A program made the translations under genes and the position numbers. From Robiginitomaculum sp. (GTDB lineage Bacteria; Pseudomonadota; Alphaproteobacteria; Caulobacterales; Maricaulaceae): a DNA stretch of 5,426 bases. The notes under the pieces were generated by a model. The model ran no database searches. It had not been told where the DNA came from and worked only from the letters and a program-made list of their open reading frames with translations. Below, one piece after another: positions 1 to 4,897 of this stretch. Each line of letters begins with the position of its first letter. The first letter of the stretch is position 1. The stretch is taken from the NCBI GenBank assembly GCA_016765255.1, contig JAESQI010000311.1, positions 1-5,426 of the forward strand. The letters run 5' to 3'.

Positions 1-1
1 C

Positions 2-1183
2 ATGAAAAAACTTCTAAAATGGGTGCTCGGCTTATTTCTATTATTGGGCCTTGGCGGTGGGTTTTATTTCTTTAAAATCCTGCCCGTTAGTGTGGATAAC
101 AAAATGAATGTTGTCTATGAACACGCCCCTTATCAAGTATCGCAAGCCGCCAAGGATTTACACACAAGCCTACGCGTTGCCGATTTACACGCCGATACAC
201 TGCTGTGGAAACGCGATCCGTCTAAGCGGCAATCGCGTGGACAAACTGATTTCCCACGCCTGCGAGAAGGCGGCGTTGCCGTGCAAGTTTTTGCCACTGT
301 GACCTTCGTGCCCAAGGGCTTAAACGAAAAAAGCAATACATCGGACAATGACCAAATGGTGTTGCTTACCTTGGCCCAAGGCTGGCCAAAGCGCACTCGC
401 AATTCCACCTATGAACGGGCACTTTATCAAGCCGAACGCCTGCACAAAGCCCAAGCCGCGTCAAATGGAAATTTTGTCATTGCTAAATCCAAAACAGACT
501 TGAAAGCAGCCTTAACAAAAAGGGAGAATAATAAGGACATTCTGATCGGCGTGCTCGCCACTGAAGGCGCACATCCACTTGAAGGTAAAATCGAAAACCT
601 AGACAAGCTTTACAGCGCAGGGTTTCGCATGATTGGATTGCAACATTTTTTTGATAACAAGCTCGGCGGTTCCCTACACGGGGTTTCAAAATCTGGCCTC
701 ACTCCTTTTGGTAAACAGGTAGTCAAAGCCATCGTCGATAAAGGCATGATGATTGATGTAGCCCATTCTTCGGTCAAAACCGTCGAAGATGTCCTCTCAT
801 TAACCAGTGCGCCCATGGTAATCTCACATACAGGGATCGTTAGTTTGTGCAACCATCCCAAGCGTAATATCCCTGACCGCCTCATGCACCAAATCACCAA
901 GCGCGGTGGTCTCATCGGTGTTGGGTATTGGGAAATGGCTGTATGCGACACCAGCCCTGACGGGGTGGCTAAAATGCTCATCCACGGGGCCAAAACATTT
1001 GGCGTTGACCATATCGCCCTCGGATCAGATTTTGATGGGGCCGTGAAAACAAAATTCGACACCTCTGAACTCGTAGCCCTAACCGACGCCCTCCTCAGGC
1101 AAGGCATGTCTGCTGCCGACATCGCCAAAGTCATGGGCGAAAACCAAATCGCCTATTTCTTGAAACATTTGCCAGATGAATGA
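2..1183 (+). CDS. Membrane dipeptidase, peptidase family M19 (renal dipeptidase-like), N-terminally anchored
   Basis: The 393-residue protein is a zinc-dependent dipeptidase of the M19 amidohydrolase-fold family; family members cleave dipeptides, often including D-residues at the C-terminal side. Visible metal-site motifs follow the family order: H63 and D65 in DLHADT, the bridging E188 in ATEGAH, H255 in DVAHSS, H276 in ISHTG, and the acidic GSDFDG at 341-346. R288 in KRNIPD matches the usual substrate-binding arginine region. All expected ligands are present, so it should be active. Residues 1-6 are lysine-rich and about 7-27 are hydrophobic with no clear cleavage site, suggesting an inner-membrane anchor with the catalytic domain outside the cytoplasm (inferred). 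The length suits an M19 domain of about 330 residues plus the anchor. The ATG is the second base of the window, so promoter and RBS cannot be seen. The stop overlaps the next gene. The physiological substrate is unknown; turnover of peptidoglycan-derived or D-amino-acid dipeptides is only a possibility. Confidence 0.93.
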   Translation: MKKLLKWVLGLFLLLGLGGGFYFFKILPVSVDNKMNVVYEHAPYQVSQAAKDLHTSLRVADLHADTLLWKRDPSKRQSRGQTDFPRLREGGVAVQVFATVTFVPKGLNEKSNTSDNDQMVLLTLAQGWPKRTRNSTYERALYQAERLHKAQAASNGNFVIAKSKTDLKAALTKRENNKDILIGVLATEGAHPLEGKIENLDKLYSAGFRMIGLQHFFDNKLGGSLHGVSKSGLTPFGKQVVKAIVDKGMMIDVAHSSVKTVEDVLSLTSAPMVISHTGIVSLCNHPKRNIPDRLMHQITKRGGLIGVGYWEMAVCDTSPDGVAKMLIHGAKTFGVDHIALGSDFDGAVKTKFDTSELVALTDALLRQGMSAADIAKVMGENQIAYFLKHLPDE

Positions 1184-1421
1184 ATGGGTTGTGTATATCC
1201 TGCGGTGTCGGGACAATAGCCTCTATACTGGCATTACAAATAATATGGAGAAACGCCTCAAAGCGCATAATGGTGGCAAGGGAGCAAAATATACGAAGGC
1301 GAGGCGGCCAGTTGTTTTGGTATATGAGGAAAACGCGGCGAACCGTAGTGCGGCACAAATTCGCGAGGCAGAGATTAAAAAATTAACGCGGGTGGAGAAA
1401 TTGGGTATGATTTCTGGTTAA
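1176..1421 (+). CDS. Small GIY-YIG nuclease-domain protein, YhbQ/UPF0213-like
   Basis: This 81-residue protein is essentially one GIY-YIG domain. The first strand carries the GIY-equivalent Y7-I8-L9 and the second the YIG-equivalent Y17-T18-G19. They are followed by R27 in MEKRLKAH, H31, the G-K-G-A-K-Y-T segment at 35-40, and the C-terminal REAEIKKL helix at 63-70, which carries the conserved acidic and lysine residues. Length and motif order match the single-domain YhbQ/UPF0213 group rather than UvrC or homing endonucleases, which have extra domains. GIY-YIG domains cleave DNA; the role of these short proteins is poorly defined, with repair or nucleic-acid processing suggested for some. The ATG at 1176 lies within the last codons of the dipeptidase gene, an 8-base overlap, with no obvious Shine-Dalgarno sequence before it, so translation is probably coupled. 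The ATG at 1180 is in another frame and does not give this domain. Confidence 0.9.
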   Translation: MNEWVVYILRCRDNSLYTGITNNMEKRLKAHNGGKGAKYTKARRPVVLVYEENAANRSAAQIREAEIKKLTRVEKLGMISG

Positions 1422-1433
1422 CCCACTCCCCAA

Positions 1434-1463
1434 CCGCTCTTTCCGCCGAAGGGCGGAATCCCT
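1434..1463 (+). repeat. Hairpin repeat, copy 1 (REP-like palindromic element)
   Basis: Copy 1 of a 30-base element: a CCGCTC head, a perfect 7-base stem (TTCCGCC at 1441-1447 with GGCGGAA at 1452-1458), a GAAG loop at 1448-1451, and an ATCCCT tail. It matches copy 2 on the opposite strand at 25 of 30 positions. The stem-plus-tail design resembles the REP-like palindromes of the form CATTCCCGC...GCGGGAATCC found widely in proteobacterial intergenic regions (recalled from general knowledge, not searched). No T-run follows on either strand, so it is not a canonical factor-independent terminator, although it may protect or pause the 3' end of the dipeptidase/GIY-YIG transcript. Confidence 0.65.
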
Positions 1464-1488
1464 TGAAACAGATATACATAAATTAGCC

Positions 1489-1518
1489 AGGGATACCGCT
1501 CTTCAGCGGTATGAGCGG
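1489..1518 (-). repeat. Hairpin repeat, copy 2, inverted relative to copy 1
   Basis: Read on the minus strand, this is the same 30-base unit as copy 1: CCGCTC head, an 8-base stem (plus-strand arms ATACCGCT at 1493-1500 and AGCGGTAT at 1505-1512), a GAAG loop, and an ATCCCT tail. It lies in the opposite orientation, 25 bases from copy 1, with tails facing each other. Two stem pairs differ from copy 1 by matched changes on both arms (T-A to A-T and C-G to T-A), and one further change extends the stem by a pair. Because the copies are inverted, bases 1434-1518 could also fold into one long imperfect hairpin. It ends 6 bases beyond the TPR gene's stop on its downstream side. Confidence 0.65.
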
Positions 1519-1524
1519 AAATAT

Positions 1525-2199
1525 TTAAAGTGCCTTACCCAGCGCGCTTTCTTGCAAAAACTCAACGCGTTCTTTGATCTCCGCGTGTTCGGGGTAAAGT
1601 TTTAGCGCTTCGATATACACTTCATAAGCATTATCGGATTTTCCTAGTTTTTCCAATATCCCGCCGAGCATCCAAAGCGAGTAAAAATGGCGCGGTTCCA
1701 ATGTCAGGCTTTGGCTGATTTCAGAGACAGCCCGGTTCACATCTTTCTCTTCAATGGCGAGGCGGCCTGAACGTGCCCACCCTTCAGCATAATCAGGTTG
1801 TAAACGCGTGACATGGTTAAACATGCGCCGTGCCAGTATCAGATCACCCCTGTTTTGTGCTGCAATCCCGCGCAGTAAAGCAAAGTCCACGGACGCACTG
1901 CCTGATTGTAAGAATACGGCCCAAATTTCTTCGGCCACTAATTTTCCACTGTCTGCATCGGGGGCTATTTTTAAACTCGCAAACAATTCACTGAGCATTT
2001 CAGAACGCCCTGCTTCGGAACGCACGGTCAGATCCTTATTGGCCTTCTCTTGCACATCAGATTTGGGCTCTGATTTAGGGTCTGGAGCTTTCGGCACTGC
2101 AATCTCTGGCCCTTCGAGTTTGGGCGCGGGGATATCAGTTTGTGCAAATGCACTTTGGCTCAAATAGGTAAAAACGAAAATGGACAATAGTGTACGCAT
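1525..2199 (-). CDS. Exported tetratricopeptide-repeat protein
   Basis: From the preferred ATG at 2197-2199 the product has 224 residues. Residues 1-19 (MRTLLSIFVFTYLSQSAFA) form a clean signal peptide with an A-F-A cleavage site before QT. A Pro/Lys/Glu-rich low-complexity linker covers about 22-55. About 100-215 form roughly three TPR-type helix pairs, recognisable by the A-x-x-x-G-D-x-x-x-A spacing, the LxPDYAEGW and LEPRHFYSLW repeats, and a final LYPEHAEI. TPR arrays bind other proteins, so a periplasmic scaffold or assembly role is likely, but the partner is unknown. An in-frame ATG 27 bases upstream (2224-2226) would add MRGRRHFAF, which spoils the signal peptide, and it falls in the loop of the terminator behind rpmJ; I reject it. 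A GGAGG lies about 16 bases before the preferred ATG, too far for a normal ribosome site. The gene follows rpmJ on the same strand and may depend on terminator read-through or a promoter I cannot define. Confidence 0.78.
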   Translation of the reverse strand: MRTLLSIFVFTYLSQSAFAQTDIPAPKLEGPEIAVPKAPDPKSEPKSDVQEKANKDLTVRSEAGRSEMLSELFASLKIAPDADSGKLVAEEIWAVFLQSGSASVDFALLRGIAAQNRGDLILARRMFNHVTRLQPDYAEGWARSGRLAIEEKDVNRAVSEISQSLTLEPRHFYSLWMLGGILEKLGKSDNAYEVYIEALKLYPEHAEIKERVEFLQESALGKAL

Positions 2200-2204
2200 A
2201 AATG

Positions 2205-2244
2205 CAAAATGACGCCTCCCGCGCATTTACGCAAGAGGCGTCAT
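2205..2244 (-). terminator. Factor-independent terminator downstream of rpmJ
   Basis: A perfect 10-base inverted repeat (ATGACGCCTC at 2209-2218 and GAGGCGTCAT at 2235-2244) encloses a 16-base loop that can pair further through GCG/CGC. Read on the minus strand, the second arm runs directly into a TTTT tract (2209-2206), as expected for a terminator about 50 bases beyond the rpmJ stop. On the plus strand the hairpin is followed by a T-rich stretch (CATATTCTTTTTG), but no plus-strand gene ends here. The downstream TPR start codon is only six bases past the T-tract. Confidence 0.65.
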
Positions 2245-2297
2245 CATATTCTTTTTGTCATATTTGCAAGCGGGGTACAATTCCCTGACACGCAAAA

Positions 2298-2423
2298 CTA
2301 GCCTTGACGGGCTTTAAACCTTGGATTGGTTTTGTTGATCACATACATACGACCTTTACGGCGTACAAGTTGACAATCCCGGTGACGGTTTTTCAAAGAT
2401 TTTAAAGAACTACGGACTTTCAT
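2298..2423 (-). CDS. rpmJ: 50S ribosomal protein L36, zinc-ligand-free (C-minus, type B) form
   Basis: This 41-residue gene encodes bL36, a small, highly basic protein of the large ribosomal subunit. The product starts MKVRSSLKSLKNRHRDCQ and ends NPRFKARQG, the conserved type B pattern. Zinc-binding L36 has a Cys-Cys-Cys-His set; here only C17 remains, and the position that is Cys in many type B proteins (VICK) is Asn (VINK), so no zinc ribbon can form. That is normal for Alphaproteobacteria. The ATG at 2421-2423 has an AGG seven bases upstream (2431-2433 on the plus strand). A likely sigma-70-type promoter lies about 60-90 bases upstream and a strong terminator about 50 bases downstream, so it appears to be transcribed mainly as a single gene. 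It should be the only L36 in such a genome or the main one, but one window cannot show this. Confidence 0.95.
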   Translation of the reverse strand: MKVRSSLKSLKNRHRDCQLVRRKGRMYVINKTNPRFKARQG

Positions 2424-2440
2424 GGCTCAACCTGTTTTTA

Positions 2441-2460
2441 GGGCTATATTTGTTAAGCCC
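2441..2460 (-). other. Possible small hairpin in the rpmJ leader
   Basis: Short inverted repeat GGGCT (2441-2445) and AGCCC (2456-2460) with a 10-base AT-rich loop, placed between the predicted rpmJ promoter and its ribosome site. On the minus strand it is followed by TAAAAACAGG, which contains the AGG ribosome-site core. A five-pair stem is weak and could be chance. Ribosomal-protein leaders often carry regulatory structure, but no such element is known to me for this gene. Confidence 0.25.
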
Positions 2461-2481
2461 GCTATCTAAATTCGATGGCGG

Positions 2482-2510
2482 AACCTAGAAGGGCATAGGA
2501 GGGAAGTCAA
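2482..2510 (-). promoter_or_regulatory. Predicted sigma-70-type promoter for rpmJ
   Basis: On the minus strand, CTTGACT supplies a near-consensus -35 (TTGACT, plus-strand 2505-2510). After exactly 17 bases comes TAGGTT (2482-2487) as a weak -10. CTTGAC is the usual -35 core in Alphaproteobacteria. Transcription would begin near 2475, giving a leader of about 50 bases before the rpmJ ATG. The -10 is poor, so this call rests mainly on the -35, the spacing and the position. Confidence 0.45.
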
Positions 2511-2573
2511 GAGCATTTCCCGCTCAAATCAGGGACATTTTCAATAAAATTACAGCAATTTAAACAAGTTAAA

Positions 2574-2603
2574 CTAGCAAATTAGCCACCCTCTTGCTAG
2601 ATT
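2574..2603 (+). promoter_or_regulatory. Inverted repeat just upstream of the transglycosylase start; possible operator or leaderless promoter
   Basis: CTAGCAA (2574-2580) and TTGCTAG (2594-2600) form a perfect 7-base inverted repeat with arm centres 20 bases apart, about two helical turns, as in a dimeric regulator site. The right arm merges into TAGATT (2598-2603), which fits a -10 hexamer and would place the transcription start at about the A of the ATG at 2610. No Shine-Dalgarno sequence precedes that ATG. No good -35 is visible 17 bases further upstream, so the promoter reading is weak. If transcription starts further upstream, the repeat could instead form an RNA hairpin beside the start codon. 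Confidence 0.35.
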
Positions 2604-2609
2604 CGATCC

Positions 2610-3893
2610 ATGTTAAAATATTTCCCTATACTATCTCTGGTTTTTAGTATGTCGATTGGGGCATGTGCAAGCGAACCCATAAAGCCTGCCCCTGCCAAAA
2701 CGGCCAAAACAAAGACCACAATCACACTTGCTCAAAACACGAGCCTACCAAAGAAACCCGCGCAAGCACAAACCTTTGACATGTGGAAAAAAGCGTTCAT
2801 GGCCCAAGCCATTGCCAAAGGATATGCGCCCTCTTTGGTCAAAACTGTTATTGGGCCAGCGCAAATCAATCCCAAAGCCATCGTGCGCGATAAAAGCCAG
2901 CCCGAATTTTCCAAACCAATATGGAGTTATGTTGACGGCGCCGCTTCCGCAATCCGTATCAAAGGCGGCAAAACCAAACTGGCCAAGCATAAGTCTTTAT
3001 TTGACCAAATTGAGGCCCGCTATAGTGTAGACCGCTATGTGTTGACGGCCATATGGGGGCTAGAAAGTGCTTATGGCAAAATACTCGGCACACACGACAC
3101 AATAGATTCCATTGCCACATTGGCATTTGATGGGCGGCGGCAGGTATTTTGGGAAACCCAACTTTATGCCGTACTCGATATGTTGGTCAGCGGTGTTGTT
3201 CGAAAAGAGCAATTAACAGGATCATGGGCGGGCGCCATGGGGATGACCCAATTTATCCCCGCTACATTTCGAGATTACGGCGTTGATTTTTACGGTGACG
3301 GCAATAAAGACATTTGGGCCAGCGAAGGCGACGCGCTCGGATCTGCCGCCTATTATCTATCCCGTCACGGTTGGAGAATAGAAGAACCCATTTTCACCGA
3401 AGTAATTCTGCCAAAAGGATTTAACTACGGACTTGCAAACGGAACCAAGAAAACAATATCAGGATGGACAGGACTTGGCGTTCGCGATGTTTCCGGGGAA
3501 AATTGGTCAAAGCCTGCTATGTTCCTCGAAGCGAAATTACTGGTTCCAGCGGGCGCAAATGGCCCCGTCTTTCTGACATTTAAAAATTTCGACGTGATCA
3601 AAAAATATAACAACTCAACCAGTTACGCTTTGGGCATCGCCGTACTTTCCAAAAGTTATCAGGGCCAAAAGGCCATTTTGAGAGCATGGCCAAAAAATGA
3701 TGCGCCTTTGACCTTAACTGATAAAAAGAAATTGCAGCGCGCACTTACGTCGCAAGGTTTTGATACAAAAGGTGTTGACGGCCAGATCGGCCCCAATTCC
3801 CGCCGCGCCATACGCGCTTGGCAAAAAGCCAATGGGCTCCCAGAAGACGGCTATGTAGAGGCGAAACTGCTGGCGAGAATTTTAAACAAATAA
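2610..3893 (+). CDS. Lytic murein transglycosylase, MltB type (GH103) with C-terminal peptidoglycan-binding domain
   Basis: This 427-residue enzyme should cleave the MurNAc-GlcNAc bond of peptidoglycan with formation of 1,6-anhydro-MurNAc. Residues 1-18 form a hydrophobic signal peptide with a plausible lipobox I-G-A-C19, so a lipoprotein is likely; cleavage at A-C-A is the alternative. About 24-55 is an Ala/Pro/Lys/Thr-rich linker. The SLT_2/MltB catalytic domain covers about 56-360, with the catalytic E152 in AIWGLESAYGK, the GSWAGAMGMTQFIPATF motif at 204-220, and the GDGNKDIW and AAYYLSRHGWR segments that follow. A peptidoglycan-binding (PG_binding_1) domain covers about 368-425, with the typical LQRALTSQGF, VDGQIGPNSRRAIRAWQ order. 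Length and architecture match the alphaproteobacterial MltB-like family. The ATG is followed directly by the signal peptide, so the start is secure although no ribosome site is seen. It stands alone on its strand and meets the YdeI-family gene tail to tail, with 3 bases between stops. Confidence 0.94.
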   Translation: MLKYFPILSLVFSMSIGACASEPIKPAPAKTAKTKTTITLAQNTSLPKKPAQAQTFDMWKKAFMAQAIAKGYAPSLVKTVIGPAQINPKAIVRDKSQPEFSKPIWSYVDGAASAIRIKGGKTKLAKHKSLFDQIEARYSVDRYVLTAIWGLESAYGKILGTHDTIDSIATLAFDGRRQVFWETQLYAVLDMLVSGVVRKEQLTGSWAGAMGMTQFIPATFRDYGVDFYGDGNKDIWASEGDALGSAAYYLSRHGWRIEEPIFTEVILPKGFNYGLANGTKKTISGWTGLGVRDVSGENWSKPAMFLEAKLLVPAGANGPVFLTFKNFDVIKKYNNSTSYALGIAVLSKSYQGQKAILRAWPKNDAPLTLTDKKKLQRALTSQGFDTKGVDGQIGPNSRRAIRAWQKANGLPEDGYVEAKLLARILNK

Positions 3894-3896
3894 TAC

Positions 3897-4487
3897 TTAA
3901 CGGTATTTATCATTTAAACCTTCGCCCCGCATTATCATTGGCAATATTTTATCTAAGCGGCGATGTTTGGTTTTAACCTGCTTGGCTTCAAATATATAGT
4001 CTGCATATTCACGCTTTAAGCTAGGTTTTAATTTGTCAAAGCATGCATGGGCATCTTTATTCCTTGCTAATACTTCCGATAATTCTGGTGGAATATTAAG
4101 TGGTTTTTTGCGGTTCGGGGCTATTGATTTTCCAGCTTTTACCAAATCAACAGCCTCTTCCAAATAGGCTTTTATCAATTTAGTATCTATCTGGTTCATA
4201 GACGTCATTCGCCATTGCCTAAGTGCTTTAGTCTTGCCCTCTTGAGCGTTGATAAGAACTCTTCTTTTATCGGCCAAGAGTACACCTTGATGAAACCAAA
4301 TACCAAAATAATTTTTAAACGCTATGAGACCCACAACATTTTTCCCTGCAAAGGTGTAACAAGGTGCGCCCCATTTGATTTCTTCAATAAGGTCAGTCGA
4401 AAGGAATATTTCTCGCAATGAAAGGATTTCAGCTTGCCAATTTACACAAGCCTTAAAATACGCTTCTGCCGTCTTCGAACCCTTCAT
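3897..4487 (-). CDS. YdeI/OmpD-associated family protein (DUF1801 plus OmdA-type C-terminal domain)
   Basis: From the preferred ATG at 4485-4487 the protein has 196 residues and no signal peptide or membrane segment, so it is probably cytoplasmic. Residues about 10-115 form a DUF1801 domain, with the characteristic EEIKWGAPCYTFAGKN (35-50) and YFGIWFHQG (60-68). Residues about 130-196 form the YdeI/OmdA domain, recognised by IPPELSEVLARN, KREYADYIFEAK and KTKHRRLDKIL. The biochemical function is not established; E. coli YdeI is linked to envelope-stress or peptide resistance, which should not be transferred with confidence. The start is fixed by a GGAG five bases upstream (plus-strand CTCC at 4493-4496) and by the TAATG overlap with the OsmC gene's stop. 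A longer in-frame version starting at 4547 would run back through the OsmC coding sequence and add 20 residues that fit no domain. Hand counts of two sampled 60-base rows (4021 and 4141) give 37% and 33% GC, below the flanking genes. Confidence 0.87.
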   Translation of the reverse strand: MKGSKTAEAYFKACVNWQAEILSLREIFLSTDLIEEIKWGAPCYTFAGKNVVGLIAFKNYFGIWFHQGVLLADKRRVLINAQEGKTKALRQWRMTSMNQIDTKLIKAYLEEAVDLVKAGKSIAPNRKKPLNIPPELSEVLARNKDAHACFDKLKPSLKREYADYIFEAKQVKTKHRRLDKILPMIMRGEGLNDKYR

Positions 4488-4496
4488 TACGTCTCC
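4485..4496 (-). promoter_or_regulatory. TAATG stop/start overlap with ribosome site inside the OsmC gene
   Basis: On the minus strand the OsmC stop TAA (4489-4487) shares its last A with the ATG (4487-4485) of the YdeI-family gene. A GGAG lies five bases before the ATG, within the last OsmC codons. This arrangement decides the YdeI start and indicates translational coupling or ribosome re-initiation. Confidence 0.8.
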
Positions 4497-4894
4497 AATT
4501 CCGTCCTGATCTCGCTTGTCGCTTCGAGCATTTTGTGGACGGGGCATTTTTCGGCGATTTGTAATATGCGTTTTATTTGTACTGCGTCCAGTTCACTTTT
4601 GATGGTTATTTTTCGCACGAATATATTTTTCATATCTGCGCCTAATCCCGATTTTTTATAGGCCACATCAACTGACATATGTTCAACTTTCCAGCCCTTA
4701 CGCTCGGCGTACATGCGAAGCGTAATATTTGTACACGCGCCGAGTCCAGCACATACAAACTCAAATGGGGCCATGCCGAGATCAGAACCGCCAAGGTTTT
4801 TCGGTTCATCAGCGTAGGTTTTATGGTCACGCGCCGCCACGTCTTGTGTATATATACCACCCGCTCGTTCGCTTACAATTGCTTGATTTCCCAT
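4487..4894 (-). CDS. OsmC/Ohr-family protein
   Basis: The 135-residue product is a complete OsmC-fold protein. Members with both active-site cysteines reduce organic or other hydroperoxides using a thiol donor. The first cysteine is C54 in AGLGACTNITLRMYAERKGW; the second is C117 in AEKCPVHKML. Also typical are ADEPKNLGGSDLGMAPFEF (28-46) and a central beta region. The wording LGACTNITLRMYAERKGW places it nearer the general OsmC/YhfA-like subgroup than classic Ohr, so peroxidase activity is probable from the two cysteines but its substrate is open. It is cytoplasmic, with no signal peptide. AAGGA (plus-strand TCCTT at 4902-4906) lies seven bases before the ATG, inside the end of the ATP12 gene. 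The gap to the ATP12 stop is three bases and the downstream neighbour overlaps by one, so the three genes almost certainly share a transcript. Any link to the ATP synthase chaperone is unproven. Confidence 0.93.
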   Translation of the reverse strand: MGNQAIVSERAGGIYTQDVAARDHKTYADEPKNLGGSDLGMAPFEFVCAGLGACTNITLRMYAERKGWKVEHMSVDVAYKKSGLGADMKNIFVRKITIKSELDAVQIKRILQIAEKCPVHKMLEATSEIRTELET

Positions 4895-4897
4895 TTT

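Noticed and set aside
610..1134. A 174-residue open frame on the minus strand opposite the dipeptidase gene
   Set aside because: It lies wholly antisense to a gene with complete catalytic motifs, shows no recognisable domain and has irregular composition; it is a shadow frame.
1434..1518. CRISPR-like direct repeats
   Set aside because: There are only two copies, in inverted orientation and with an internal hairpin; no array or cas gene is present.
1434..1518. Canonical factor-independent terminators for the two convergent genes
   Set aside because: Neither hairpin is followed by a T-run on either strand; the repeat-pair explanation fits better.
2200..2226. A nine-residue N-terminal extension of the TPR protein (MRGRRHFAF)
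   Set aside because: It lies inside the rpmJ terminator hairpin, has no ribosome site and would put arginines and a histidine ahead of a clean signal peptide.
4488..4547. A 20-residue N-terminal extension of the YdeI-family protein
   Set aside because: It would overlap OsmC coding sequence, match no domain and ignore the well-placed GGAG and TAATG arrangement at 4485-4496.
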